Counted from the first letter of the stretch, positions 1 through 8,626 are shown. The stretch is DNA of 37,196 bases from CAYJPV01 sp964547975 (GCA_964547975.1 CAZJRM010000021.1:1-37196), one strand, 5' to 3'. Notes: generated from the sequence alone by a model not told the origin. Translations and numbers: made by a program.

Positions 1-2
1 GG

Positions 3-569
3 ATGTCGGTGACCGACGCGCTCACCGGCCTGTACAACTATCGCTACTGCTACGAACGGCTCCGCAGCGAAATCGGACGTTCTTCCCGCTACGGGCATCC
101 GCTGTCGATCGTCATGATCGATCTCGACGGATTCAAGCAGGTCAACGACCGGTTCGGTCACCTGCGCGGCGACGACGTGCTGCGGGACGTCGCGCGGGTC
201 GTCCGGCAGAATACGCGCCGGTACGACGAAGCCACGTGCGTGAAGGAGGTCGACATCGATATCGCCTCGCGCTACGGCGGCGAAGAATTCATCGTCATCA
301 TGCCCGAGACCAACGCCGCCGGGGCCGCCATCGCGGCCGAACGGATCCGCGCCGCGATCGAGCGGGACATCGCGCCGCTGGCCGGGCGCGAATCTGCCGA
401 CGACCGACTCCCGCTTCGGGTCACCGGGAGCTTCGGCGTGACGGTGCTCGCGCCCGGAGAGGGGCCCGAGAGCCTGATCAAACGCGCGGACGACGCCGTC
501 TACCGCGCAAAGGCGGCCGGCAAGAACTGCGTCGTGGTGGCGGACGTGTCGGCAGGGACGAGGGATTAG
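3..569 (+). CDS. Diguanylate cyclase (GGDEF domain), 5' part outside window
   Basis: This is the C-terminal GGDEF domain of a diguanylate cyclase, which condenses two GTP to cyclic di-GMP. Numbered from the first in-frame ATG, the domain-opening DALTGL is at residues 5-10, the metal/nucleotide strand IDLDGFKQVND at 39-49 and the active-site GGEEF at 92-96, so catalysis should be intact. The domain begins almost at the window edge, so the true start and any sensor region lie upstream and the ATG at position 3 is probably internal. The RxxD inhibitory site expected five residues before GGEEF reads VDID, so product inhibition through that site is probably lost. The stop codon overlaps the stop of the convergent metallophosphoesterase gene by two bases. 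Confidence 0.9.
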   Translation: MSVTDALTGLYNYRYCYERLRSEIGRSSRYGHPLSIVMIDLDGFKQVNDRFGHLRGDDVLRDVARVVRQNTRRYDEATCVKEVDIDIASRYGGEEFIVIMPETNAAGAAIAAERIRAAIERDIAPLAGRESADDRLPLRVTGSFGVTVLAPGEGPESLIKRADDAVYRAKAAGKNCVVVADVSAGTRD

Positions 570-1429
570 GCGGGCGTCCCCGTGAGGATCTCCCGCACCG
601 TCATCCCCCGCGCGTCGACCCGCACGTGCAGAAAGCCGATGGGCGCCGCCTTGAAATTCCAGCAGCACGACCGGACCTGCCAGACCGCCGTATCGCCGAG
701 CATGTAGCGCTCGGTGGGCTGGTGCAGGTGCCCGAAGAAGATCGCGCTCGGGCGCGTCTGCCGCACCAGGGCGTTGAACCACCGCGAGTCGTTCCGCCCC
801 AGGTGCATCTCGGCATCGAGGCCCTGGCGTTCGGTCGGGATGTGCGTGAAGAGCACCTTCCGGGGCTCCGGCGCGGATAGTTCCGCTTCGAGCCACTCGC
901 ACTGACCGCGGGGCTTGATGTTCTCCGAAGTCAACGTGCCGATGTGTTCGCCTCCGAGACCTGCGCTGCACGCGCTGATGAACCGCACGCCCTTGTGCAC
1001 GAAGCTGTAGTAGTCGCTCGGGGCGCCAGACCTCGTAAAGTCCTGCGGGAACGCATCGCGCAGCGCCTTCCGGTCCTCCGGTGACGATTCGTGATTCCCG
1101 GCGGTGACGTGGAGCGGCAGCGGCACCCGGCCGAGGAGCGGCAGGAAGCTCTTCATCTGCAGGTCGCCGTCGACAATGACGAAGTCCGGTCGGTCGCCGG
1201 CCGGCAGAGCGGCCATCGCGTCGAGCGCCCGCATGAAGCGGTCGGCGCCGGTGCCGAGGGCCTCCATGCCCTTGGTCGGCGCCTCGTTGCAGTGCGGGTC
1301 GGTCGCCACACAGAAACAAAACGGTTCGACGGCTTGCCGGGCCGACGCGCCGGCCGGCGCCGGAGTGCCGACCGTCGCGGCCATCGCCGCACCACCCACC
1401 TTCGTCAGGAACTCGCGCCGCTCCATCAT
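566..1429 (-). CDS. Tat-exported calcineurin-like metallophosphoesterase
   Basis: A 287-residue metallophosphoesterase. The five blocks of the binuclear-metal fold are visible in order: TDPH (about residues 43-46), DGDL, GNHES, FTHIP and GHLHQ. The N-terminus has a twin-arginine signal, RREFLTK, followed by an Ala/Gly-rich stretch ending ASA at about residue 30, so the folded metalloenzyme is expected in the periplasm. Two ATGs are adjacent (1429 and 1426); an AGGGAGA box just upstream supports either, with better spacing for the second. The gene begins 7 bases after the lipoprotein stop and is the last of a five-gene minus-strand operon. The substrate (phosphomonoester or phosphodiester) cannot be told from sequence. 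Confidence 0.88.
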   Translation of the reverse strand: MMERREFLTKVGGAAMAATVGTPAPAGASARQAVEPFCFCVATDPHCNEAPTKGMEALGTGADRFMRALDAMAALPAGDRPDFVIVDGDLQMKSFLPLLGRVPLPLHVTAGNHESSPEDRKALRDAFPQDFTRSGAPSDYYSFVHKGVRFISACSAGLGGEHIGTLTSENIKPRGQCEWLEAELSAPEPRKVLFTHIPTERQGLDAEMHLGRNDSRWFNALVRQTRPSAIFFGHLHQPTERYMLGDTAVWQVRSCCWNFKAAPIGFLHVRVDARGMTVREILTGTPA

Positions 1430-1436
1430 CTTCTCC

Positions 1437-2993
1437 CTACCTGGCAAACATGTGCTGGTACGACACCGGCATCTCACCCGCCCGAATCGCCGCGGCGTCC
1501 TGCCGGAAGGCCTGGGCAGCCAACGGGCCGCGTCCGGCGGACTTCTCGAGGAACACCGCCACGGTCCCGCGTTCACCCGCGCGCAGGAGGTAATTGGCCA
1601 GACGCGACGCGAGCAGGGGCTCAGAAGAGAACTCCGGCGGCGAGGCCGGCGCGTCCTGGGCCTGCGCCATGTGAGTGAGCGCGGCCGTGCGATTCCCGCC
1701 GCGCAGCGCGCACAGGGCCAGCACGACGTGCGAACGATACGTCGCGTCGCCCGCCTCGGGCCGCGACGGCTGCGATGACACGAGCGCGAGGACTTCCTCC
1801 GCGGCCGTCCGGGCCTGATCGAGCGCCAATCGTACGCCGGCGGAGTCACGGCCGCCCGCCTGCCGGGTCTCGGACCACAAGTACCGCGCTTCAGCCGCGT
1901 CGGCGAGCGCCGTCAGGCGGTCCGGTCCTGGCAACTCGCGGATCGCCTCGAACTCGCGAGCGTGGAGCGCCTGCTGTTCTTCCGGCGTCAGGGTCTCGCC
2001 TGCCCTCACCTTCCGGCCGATCTCCGGGCCGGCCAGTGCCAGTTGGCGCTCGAGCACCGCCTGCCTGATGGGGCGCGTCCGGTCGCGCTGGGCCAGCCAG
2101 GTCTTCAGGCGGCGCGCCTCGGCCTCGTCTGGCGCGAGCACCAGCGCGCGCTCCAGCAACTGCAGACCGAGCGCCTCGCGAGCGTCGTCGGTACGTGACA
2201 CCTGAAGCAGGCGCTGCGCGACCCCGGCCAGCTTCCGGGCATCCGTGTCCGCGAGGAGCCGCTGGCGGACGTCCAACGCAAATGGGTCGGACTCGAGCGG
2301 GGCGCTGGCTCGGCCGGTGGCGGGATCGGGCGTGCCGGCGAGGACACGACCGTAGAACTGACCGAGATAGGCGGACCACGTCGCGGCCGATGGTGCGCGG
2401 CCCGAGCCACCCCAAATCCCCGTCCCCGTGGGATCGAGGCTGCGTGCCTTCAGGAGCAGCGATTCGGCGCGGAGGTTGTCGTGCCCGGTCAAGAACGCCG
2501 CCGCGTGGAACAGGACCGAAGGCGTCACCGGTGCCGCCGACGCGCGCGCCATCCATGCGTCTGCCGCACGCGCGTAACCGGTCGGATCCGCGGCGCGGGA
2601 AATCGGCCACACCGATGCCGGGTCCTCGGCCCTGTGGGCGATGAGCCACAACACGTGGGGCAGGCGCCGCGCGATCAGTTCGTTCCAGGGGAGCACGGAT
2701 GTGGCCGTAGTCTCGTAGTACACACGCAGGCGGCGGACGGTCTGGAATCCCTGTTCGTCATCGGTGATCGAACGTTCGAGAAACGCGACGGCCTGCGGAC
2801 TCATGCGCGCGGCCGCCGCGCGGAACGCCTCCTCGGCCCGCTGCCGATCCATCTCGGCAGCCACTCCAGGATTCGGCCTCAGGGGCGGCGGCCCCGTCTG
2901 GCGGCGACAGGCGGGAACGCTCAGGAGCGCAGCGAAGCCCACCATCGCCACCGCTGCACGGACGCCGCGTCGAACCCTCAACTGGCACGTCAT
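1437..2993 (-). CDS. Putative lipoprotein, helical-repeat-like, function unknown
   Basis: A 518-residue protein I do not recognise. The N-terminus has a basic n-region, a hydrophobic stretch (AAVAMVGFAALLSV) and a Cys in the context VPAC, so lipid attachment is plausible although Pro at -2 is not a classical lipobox. The rest is rich in Ala, Leu, Arg and Glu with repeated amphipathic helical segments, which looks like a degenerate TPR/helical-repeat protein; no catalytic motif is evident. Its ATG overlaps the TGA of the beta-lactamase-like gene (ATGA), implying translational coupling, and the metallophosphoesterase follows after 7 bases. A periplasmic or membrane-anchored partner of one of those two proteins is a reasonable guess, not a demonstrated role. 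Confidence 0.8.
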   Translation of the reverse strand: MTCQLRVRRGVRAAVAMVGFAALLSVPACRRQTGPPPLRPNPGVAAEMDRQRAEEAFRAAAARMSPQAVAFLERSITDDEQGFQTVRRLRVYYETTATSVLPWNELIARRLPHVLWLIAHRAEDPASVWPISRAADPTGYARAADAWMARASAAPVTPSVLFHAAAFLTGHDNLRAESLLLKARSLDPTGTGIWGGSGRAPSAATWSAYLGQFYGRVLAGTPDPATGRASAPLESDPFALDVRQRLLADTDARKLAGVAQRLLQVSRTDDAREALGLQLLERALVLAPDEAEARRLKTWLAQRDRTRPIRQAVLERQLALAGPEIGRKVRAGETLTPEEQQALHAREFEAIRELPGPDRLTALADAAEARYLWSETRQAGGRDSAGVRLALDQARTAAEEVLALVSSQPSRPEAGDATYRSHVVLALCALRGGNRTAALTHMAQAQDAPASPPEFSSEPLLASRLANYLLRAGERGTVAVFLEKSAGRGPLAAQAFRQDAAAIRAGEMPVSYQHMFAR

Positions 2994-3874
2994 CGGACCA
3001 CGCTTTCGTAGACCGCCCTGGACACGGCGGCAATCAACGTATCGCTCGTCTTCTCGTCGGCGAATCCCCGGGTCAGGACCACGAGCACGTACGGCCTCGG
3101 CGCGAACACGATGCCCCCGTCATGGTGAATTCTCGTGATCGTCCCGGTCTTGTGGGCGACAGCCGTGCCCGTCGGCACACCGGCGGGAAGACCCGCACGG
3201 AACGTCTGGCGCTTCAGGATCTCGACCATCTCGGCGCTGGCGGCGGGGGACACCGCCTGCCCGCGCGCGATGGCCATCAGGATCGTGAAGAAGCCGTGGG
3301 CCGTCGCCGTGTTGTTGAGACCTCGTTCGAAGGCCTTGTTGTCTTCGACCCCGCGCCTGACGACCATCTCCTGCGCGCCGTACGTGGCCATGGTGGCGGC
3401 CACCCGATCCGCGCCCAGGCGATCGATGAGCACGTTGGTCGCCAGGTTGCTGCTCACCGTGATCATGGCCTCGCACAAGTCACGGTACCGGCGTTCCGTG
3501 CCGATCGCCTTGTAGATATCCCCATCGGAGTCGTCACCCACCGACAGCGAGTACGGCGAACCATCCACCACGCTCCTGAACGTGTTCACGACCGGGATTC
3601 GATCGTCGAGCGCGAGGGCGCCGGCCGAAGCCTGCCGGAAGAGCTCCACCATGACCGGCACCTTCATGGTGCTGGCGGCATGAAACACCGTGTGCGCCTC
3701 GAGCATCAGCGTGTCGCGGCCGTCCAGTGTGGCGAACGCCACGGCCACTTCGGCGCCGCTCGCGCGGGTCAGCGCCTCGACGCGCGTTCGCAGGTCCACT
3801 GGCGCGTCCTGCTGCGCCCCGAGCACGCCGCCGGCACACGCCGCCACGGCCAGAACACCGATGAGCGTCCTCAT
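2990..3874 (-). CDS. Class A beta-lactamase-family serine hydrolase, exported
   Basis: A 294-residue protein with a signal peptide (cleavage near GVLGA-QQ, residue 20). All class A active-site elements are visible: STMK at 68-71 (nucleophile and Lys), SSN at 141-143 (the SDN position), ExxLN at 183-187 (general base Glu and Asn of the omega loop) and KTG at 242-244. The SSN variant and the RGLNN omega loop resemble the broad beta-lactamase2 group, not classical TEM-like enzymes. Beta-lactam hydrolysis is plausible, but peptidoglycan- or ester-active members exist. It sits between a TonB receptor and a lipoprotein gene, and its stop overlaps the lipoprotein start. The BlaI/M56 pair lies about 18 kb away. 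The start is the ATG before the signal peptide, preceded by a GGGGGA box. Confidence 0.88.
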   Translation of the reverse strand: MRTLIGVLAVAACAGGVLGAQQDAPVDLRTRVEALTRASGAEVAVAFATLDGRDTLMLEAHTVFHAASTMKVPVMVELFRQASAGALALDDRIPVVNTFRSVVDGSPYSLSVGDDSDGDIYKAIGTERRYRDLCEAMITVSSNLATNVLIDRLGADRVAATMATYGAQEMVVRRGVEDNKAFERGLNNTATAHGFFTILMAIARGQAVSPAASAEMVEILKRQTFRAGLPAGVPTGTAVAHKTGTITRIHHDGGIVFAPRPYVLVVLTRGFADEKTSDTLIAAVSRAVYESVVR

Positions 3875-3921
3875 GGTTGCGTCCCCCAAACGCAGTCTAC
3901 CCCGGCCACACCTGCGGTGTC

Positions 3922-6216
3922 TCAGCGCACTCCAGCCCGCAGGGCGATCCAGAGGTGCCGCCCTGGGCCGTCGACACCGGAGCCGTGAATCCGGTAGGCC
4001 CGGTCGAAGAGGTTCGCCACGCCGCCGGTCACCCAGACACCCCGCGTCAGCGGCCACCCGGCCGCCAGATTCACGACCGTCCATCCCGCTGTGCCACCCG
4101 GGGAAATCCGGTGGTCGGACGCATCGCCGGGATGAAGGCGGTGCTGGGCAGCGGCCACGCGCGTCGTCGTCTCGACCCAGGCCCCGCGGGGCCGGCGATA
4201 CCGGACACCGGCCAGGCCATTCAGCGGCGGGATGCGTCGCATGGGCACCCCCGCGGACGTCTGCTGGCCGTGCGCCGCGGCCAGGAACCCGAAGACCGTG
4301 AACGTCTCGGTCGCCCGCCACTCGACGTCTGCTTCGGAACCGTGGACGACGGCCCGGCCGACATTGGCACGGTGGTAGACGTCCTGGCCGTCCAGAAGTG
4401 GCGCCCCGTTGAAGGTGGCCCGCTCGCGATCGATGAGGTCGCGAAGCCCCATGCGGTAGGCTGCCACCGTCGCCGCGATCCGCCCGGTGTGGAGCTTGGC
4501 GCCGCCCTCGATGGCCAGCGACCGCTCCGGCGCCAGCGATCCCGGGGGCACCTCGATGCCGTAGTCGAACGCGCCGAGGGTGCTCAGGTCATCGATGTTC
4601 GGCGCTCGAAACGCCTGGGACACCGACCCGAACAGGTGGACGGCGGACGACACGTCGACGCGGGCCGCGAGGCTGTTCACGACGGCATCCGGCGTGATGT
4701 GCGTGTCCCCGAACACCGGGTCGTCGGCACGCACATCGTCGCGGGTGAAGCGGCTGCCCGCCTCCAGGTGCCAGCGCGCGACGCTGACGTCGACCCGCGT
4801 GTAGGCAGACAGCGACAGCCGGGTGGCTCCGTCCGGATAGAGCCCGCGCAGATCCGCTGCCGCACCGCTGGCCAGGTTCGTGTCCCGACGACGGCTGCGC
4901 ACGACATCGTGATAGACGTCCACGCCTCCCTGCCAGGTCACCGCGCGTGACAGGCGGCCGGCCAGATCCACCGACACTCCAGCCGTCGAGACGGTGTCGT
5001 GCTCCCGGGTCTCGAGCGGCGAGCCTTCTTTCCGCCGGACGCGCCCTTCTTCGGAGCGGTGCCAGGACGCCGTCAGCCGTGTCGTCCCGAGCCAGGACCA
5101 CGGCATCGCGTGTTCGAGTTGGACGTAACCGAGGCGCCGGGCCTGGGGATCGAAGGCATACACCGCGTAGCCCCGCTGCGCGACCTGATCGTAGCGGGGC
5201 ACGTCCGACTGGTGCACGCTCTGGAACACGGCCGACACTTTGGTTCGTGCCGCCGGCACCCACAAGGCCGCCGCGTCGACGTCGAGTTCGTCGTACGCCG
5301 ACGGCGTCTCGGTGCCAAGCGAGCCTCCCGCGACGAGGTCGCCGAACGACCGCCACGTGACACCGGCCCTGGCGCCGACATGCCGCCCGGAGACCTGGCC
5401 ATCGACACGACCCGACTGCTCCATGCCGCCGCTCGCCAGCCGGATGGCCGCCGCGCCGCCCGCCTCGAACCCGGTCGTTGAGAGCCGGGCCGGAGTCGTC
5501 ACCAGGTTGACCACGCCCCCGATGGCGTCGCTGCCGTACTGCACGGACCCCGACCCTCGCACGACCTCGATCCGCGCGAGCGAATACGCGTCGACGGTGT
5601 TCGTGTACTGATTCGGCCCGAGCCGGAATGTCGCGTTGTTGAGGCGGATGCCGTCGACGAGCACGAGCACCTGGTTGCCGACGAACCCCCGCAGGAAGGG
5701 CGAGCCGCCCCCGTGATTCGTCTTCTGGACCCAGCCGCCGGGCTGATCCTGCAACGCCTCAGGCGCGGTGCGCGCGGACCGTTCGTCGAGGGCGGCGCGG
5801 TCGATCACCGATGTCGAACGCGGCACGATCCGCGCGCGGGTCTCCGCCCTGGTCGCCGCCACGATGACGGATTCATCAACCGTGATGCCGCGTCGCACCA
5901 GCAGCACGTCGAACGCCAGCGGGCGCGCCGCCACGTCCACCGCCGTCTCGAACGGGTGAAAGCCGTCCGCCACCACCCGCAGGGACTGCCTGCCGGCGTT
6001 CAGCGCCTCGAGCCGGACGCGCCCGTCCGGTGCCACGGCGGCCGCCGGCCGCCCGCCGATCTCCACCGACGCTCCAGGCACCGGCAGCAGCGTGAACGCA
6101 TCGAGCACGGTCACGGTCAGCGATGGCCCGTCCATCCGGGCCGCGCTCGTCAGCGCCGGGACACCAATGGACAGGCTGACACACAGCACAAACAACGAGC
6201 ACGACCCAACACGCAT
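3922..6216 (-). CDS. TonB-dependent outer-membrane receptor
   Basis: A 764-residue receptor. After the signal peptide (residues 1 to about 25) comes a carboxypeptidase-regulatory-like beta-sandwich (about 30-105), then the plug domain with the conserved series PGGWVQ, SPFLRGF, VLVDGIRLNN, IEVVRGSGSVQYGSDAIGG, and a C-terminal barrel containing SQAFRAPNIDDL and a NLFDRAYR segment near the end. The plug and the FRAPN motif resemble the heme/hemoglobin and colicin-receptor branch, but the ligand cannot be assigned. The start ATG overlaps the upstream EEP gene stop by one base (TGATG), so the two are co-translated; the beta-lactamase-like gene follows 47 bases after the stop. Confidence 0.93.
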   Translation of the reverse strand: MRVGSCSLFVLCVSLSIGVPALTSAARMDGPSLTVTVLDAFTLLPVPGASVEIGGRPAAAVAPDGRVRLEALNAGRQSLRVVADGFHPFETAVDVAARPLAFDVLLVRRGITVDESVIVAATRAETRARIVPRSTSVIDRAALDERSARTAPEALQDQPGGWVQKTNHGGGSPFLRGFVGNQVLVLVDGIRLNNATFRLGPNQYTNTVDAYSLARIEVVRGSGSVQYGSDAIGGVVNLVTTPARLSTTGFEAGGAAAIRLASGGMEQSGRVDGQVSGRHVGARAGVTWRSFGDLVAGGSLGTETPSAYDELDVDAAALWVPAARTKVSAVFQSVHQSDVPRYDQVAQRGYAVYAFDPQARRLGYVQLEHAMPWSWLGTTRLTASWHRSEEGRVRRKEGSPLETREHDTVSTAGVSVDLAGRLSRAVTWQGGVDVYHDVVRSRRRDTNLASGAAADLRGLYPDGATRLSLSAYTRVDVSVARWHLEAGSRFTRDDVRADDPVFGDTHITPDAVVNSLAARVDVSSAVHLFGSVSQAFRAPNIDDLSTLGAFDYGIEVPPGSLAPERSLAIEGGAKLHTGRIAATVAAYRMGLRDLIDRERATFNGAPLLDGQDVYHRANVGRAVVHGSEADVEWRATETFTVFGFLAAAHGQQTSAGVPMRRIPPLNGLAGVRYRRPRGAWVETTTRVAAAQHRLHPGDASDHRISPGGTAGWTVVNLAAGWPLTRGVWVTGGVANLFDRAYRIHGSGVDGPGRHLWIALRAGVR

Positions 6217-7076
6217 CACCGGCTCCAGGCGGCTTCGACCACGAGCGGCAGATGATCGGACGCGGGCGTCGACGGCACGAACGCCGTGCGTGCCACGAGA
6301 CCGGCTCCCTGACGAATCCAGAGATAGTCGATGCGGCTCTTCGGGCCGGTGCTGGGAATAGTGAAGCCGTCGCCGACCCCGACGGCAGACCACGAGTCCT
6401 CGAACTGTTCCGCCATTCCGACGTGCATCCGGCTGCCTGGCGTGTCGTTGAAGTCACCGCCAATCACGATCGGCGTGGCCGGGGATGGCGCGATCATCGC
6501 GCGAATCTGCGACACGCTCTCCACCCGCTCCGCATCGTCGGCACGATGATCGAGGTGGGTCGAGACGAAGACCAGTTCGCGCCCATGGGCGTCGACCACC
6601 ACCTGGAGCACGCCGCGCTGCTCGCCATCACGAAGGGGGCGAAGCAGGGTGTTCGACCAGCGCTTGACAGGAAAACGGCTCAGGACCGCGTTCCCGTATT
6701 CGCCGCCCTGGAAGTCGAGGTTCTTGCCGAAGACGCACGTCATCCCCGTCGCCGCCGCCAGTTCCGCCGGGAAGTCACGACGACCGGTCCGCTCGGTGCC
6801 TTTGTCCACTTCCTGGAGCGCCACGAGATCGACGTTCTGCGATCGGATGAGATCGGCGATCCGGGCGAGGTCGAGGCGGCCGTCCACCCCTTCGCCGTGG
6901 TGGATGTTGAACGTCATGAACCGGACCGCGTCTCCGGGCGCGGGTCCCGCGGGCAACAACGGCGCGGTGCGGCCGGACGGCCCGGCATGGACGACCGTCG
7001 CGAACGCCGCCACGGCGAGGCCGAACAACGCCCTGCGTGCGATCACGTGGGTGGAGAAAAACGGGATGCGAGCCAT
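6216..7076 (-). CDS. Endonuclease/exonuclease/phosphatase-family hydrolase, exported
   Basis: A 286-residue EEP-superfamily protein. Motifs in order: FMTFNIHHGEG (Asn), ALQEVDKG (catalytic metal-binding Glu), STHLDHR (His/Asp), GGDFNDTPGS (Asp/Asn), SRIDYLWI (Asp) and SDHLPLVVE (terminal catalytic Asp-His). A hydrophobic segment near residues 12-32 ending VHA suggests export. EEP enzymes cleave phosphodiester or phosphomonoester bonds in nucleic acids, inositol phosphates or sphingomyelin; an exported member could serve phosphate scavenging together with the metallophosphoesterase at the end of the same operon. It is the first gene of the operon; a GAGGA box lies just before ATG, and a TATGAT (-10-like) sits at 7094-7099. 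Confidence 0.9.
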   Translation of the reverse strand: MARIPFFSTHVIARRALFGLAVAAFATVVHAGPSGRTAPLLPAGPAPGDAVRFMTFNIHHGEGVDGRLDLARIADLIRSQNVDLVALQEVDKGTERTGRRDFPAELAAATGMTCVFGKNLDFQGGEYGNAVLSRFPVKRWSNTLLRPLRDGEQRGVLQVVVDAHGRELVFVSTHLDHRADDAERVESVSQIRAMIAPSPATPIVIGGDFNDTPGSRMHVGMAEQFEDSWSAVGVGDGFTIPSTGPKSRIDYLWIRQGAGLVARTAFVPSTPASDHLPLVVEAAWSR

Positions 7077-7164
7077 GTGTCCTCGAAAGTCCCATCATAC
7101 CCGCGACGGCCGGACATGGGCAGACGCCAGGCTGACTGGCGAAGGCGGACCGGGCCGGGTACGA

Positions 7165-7177
7165 TGTGAATCTCACA
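7165..7177. promoter_or_regulatory. Short dyad TGTGA-ATC-TCACA before the cupin gene
   Basis: A perfect 5-bp inverted repeat with a 3-base spacer lies directly after a -10-like TACGAT (7160-7165) and 13 bases before the cupin start, within the region between the divergent EEP operon and the cupin. The half-site equals that of CRP-type regulators, but the CRP spacer is six bases, so a different dimeric repressor acting at the transcription start is more likely. It is short enough to be coincidence. Confidence 0.3.
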
Positions 7178-7190
7178 CGGAGCCTCGACC

Positions 7191-7556
7191 ATGCCGACGC
7201 TTATTCCCGCACCAACCGTCATTCAGGCCGCTGGCAACACGCCAAAGGTCATCGAAGAGTTCGTGGGACGGGTCAACACCCGCGACGACGCCGCGAGCAT
7301 CGCGCACATGGTGTCGCCCGCGGGCTGGGTCGAACCCGGGCAGCGGCCCGAGTTCGACGAATTCACCGTCGTGCTGCGCGGCATGCTGCGCGTCGAGTTC
7401 GAAGGCGGATCGATGGACGTGCGGGCCGGGCAGGCCGTACACACGCAACCGGGCGAATGGGTGCGGTACAGCAGCCCCGACCACGAGGGCGCCGAGTACA
7501 TCGCCGTGTGCCTGCCGGCCTTCTCGCCGGCGACCGTTCACCGGGACGCGGAGTAG
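7191..7556 (+). CDS. Small single-domain cupin protein
   Basis: A 121-residue cytoplasmic protein with one cupin barrel: EFTVVLRGMLRVEFEGG (about residues 61-77) is the first cupin block and RAGQAVHTQPGEWVRYSS (about 82-99) the second, with the glycines and prolines typical of the fold. The usual metal-binding HxH of cupin motif 1 is not obvious (EFDEFTV instead), so metal binding is doubtful and an enzymatic role uncertain. It is a stand-alone gene, divergent from the EEP operon and convergent with the PHP hydrolase (13 bases between stops). GGAG lies 8 bases before the ATG. Confidence 0.8.
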   Translation: MPTLIPAPTVIQAAGNTPKVIEEFVGRVNTRDDAASIAHMVSPAGWVEPGQRPEFDEFTVVLRGMLRVEFEGGSMDVRAGQAVHTQPGEWVRYSSPDHEGAEYIAVCLPAFSPATVHRDAE

Positions 7557-7569
7557 CCCGGCCGATCGG

Positions 7570-8568
7570 CTACCGTGTCACGCGGACGGGCTGCGTCCAG
7601 GCCACGAGCCCGTTCGAGTCGGTGATCTTCGCGCGCACGTACCCTTCGCCGCCGACGAAGTCGTACGTGGCGGGACTCGACGTCGCTTCGCGCAGCACAC
7701 GTCCACTCCTGCCGATGAACCCGATGGTGTACTTCGCGAATGTCTGTTCCTTGACGATGATTGTCAGACTGGACGGTCCCGCCTTGACGTCGCTCAACTC
7801 GACACCGGTAGACGCATAGAAATCACCCTTCGACAACCCGGCGAGGATCGCGTCCGTCGTCAGTCGCGCGGCGCGCACCATGACCCAGCCCTGCCCGGGC
7901 CGGGCGGAGGCCTTCACCCACGGCCGCTTCAGTTCGTGCATGTCGTCACTGGCCACGCCGAACAACGTCAGGCCGTCCGACAACAAGCCGTCCCACATCG
8001 TTTCGACGCTGGGCCGCCCGCCGCCGCCACCGTTGTTCACCTGCGGGTGCCCGTTGAAGATCTCGATCAGATGCGCACCGACGCCCGCCTTGAGGTCGTC
8101 GAGCGTGAACGCCCACCCGAAGTTCGGATGGTTGATCTGCACGAGGCCGCCGGCGGGCGTCATCGCCGCCACATCACGCCGGAGCGCCTCGGCGGGCGTC
8201 GCGCCGCCCTGCGGCTTCACGGTGCCGTCACCGCCGAGGAGATTGAGGTGCACGGGTTTGTCGGCCGCCGAGTCCGTCACCTCTTCGCCGCGGATCACGA
8301 GGAACCTGTCCGTCGCTCCGGCCGTCGCATTCAGCCCGTCCACCGGCGTGACGAAGTTGTGGTCGGTCAGCACGAGGAAGTGATACCGCTGCTCGCGATA
8401 CCAGCGAACGACGTCCTCGGGCGTGCTGTCGCCGTCGCTATTGAGCGTGTGCGTGTGCGTGTTCCCCTTGAACCAGCGCCACGCCTCGGCGGCCGGCGGC
8501 GACTGACGCGCCACCAGGCCCGAGAGCGACAGTACGACCGTGGCCATCACGACGAGTCCTGTCTTCAT
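7570..8568 (-). CDS. Exported PHP-domain metallohydrolase (CehA/McbA-like)
   Basis: A 332-residue protein with a signal peptide (hydrophobic 5-20, cleavage near VARQ) and a PHP fold: NTHTHT (37-41), LTDHN (68-71), RGEEV, NHPNFGW, EIFNGH and ASDDMHE supply the His/Asp/Glu metal ligands. PHP proteins are metal-dependent phosphoesterases or related hydrolases; the exported CehA/McbA-like group includes carbaryl hydrolase, but the physiological substrate here is unknown. The C-terminal about 80 residues look like a beta-sandwich. An AAGGAG box lies 6 bases before the chosen ATG, strongly favouring 8568 over an in-frame ATG further upstream. It follows the M50 gene after a 58-base gap holding a 9-bp hairpin. 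Confidence 0.88.
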   Translation of the reverse strand: MKTGLVVMATVVLSLSGLVARQSPPAAEAWRWFKGNTHTHTLNSDGDSTPEDVVRWYREQRYHFLVLTDHNFVTPVDGLNATAGATDRFLVIRGEEVTDSAADKPVHLNLLGGDGTVKPQGGATPAEALRRDVAAMTPAGGLVQINHPNFGWAFTLDDLKAGVGAHLIEIFNGHPQVNNGGGGGRPSVETMWDGLLSDGLTLFGVASDDMHELKRPWVKASARPGQGWVMVRAARLTTDAILAGLSKGDFYASTGVELSDVKAGPSSLTIIVKEQTFAKYTIGFIGRSGRVLREATSSPATYDFVGGEGYVRAKITDSNGLVAWTQPVRVTR

Positions 8569-8591
8569 CCCACACTCCTTCTCGGGCATAC

Positions 8592-8616
8592 CCACGCGCG
8601 TCGCAGCCGCGCGTGG
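8592..8616 (-). terminator. 9-bp perfect hairpin between M50 and PHP genes
   Basis: Arms 8592-8600 and 8608-8616 (CCACGCGCG / CGCGCGTGG) enclose a 7-base loop, 11 bases after the M50 stop codon. There is no following U-run, so it is not a textbook intrinsic terminator; it could be an attenuating or mRNA-stabilising hairpin separating the M50 gene from the PHP gene. Confidence 0.45.
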
Positions 8617-8626
8617 AATGGCCGTG

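Noticed and set aside
2990..3874. Control of the beta-lactamase-like gene by the BlaI/M56 pair at 20804-22224
   Set aside because: The genes are far apart, the M56 protein lacks a penicillin sensor, and I see no shared operator-like dyad upstream of the TonB operon or this gene.
3875..4321. In-frame 5' extension of the beta-lactamase-like gene
   Set aside because: It overlaps the TonB receptor 3' end in another frame, and the signal peptide starts at 3874.
7561..7570. Palindrome GCCGATCGGC between convergent cupin and PHP genes as a bidirectional terminator
   Set aside because: It has no loop and no U-run and is only 10 bases, likely by chance in GC-rich DNA.
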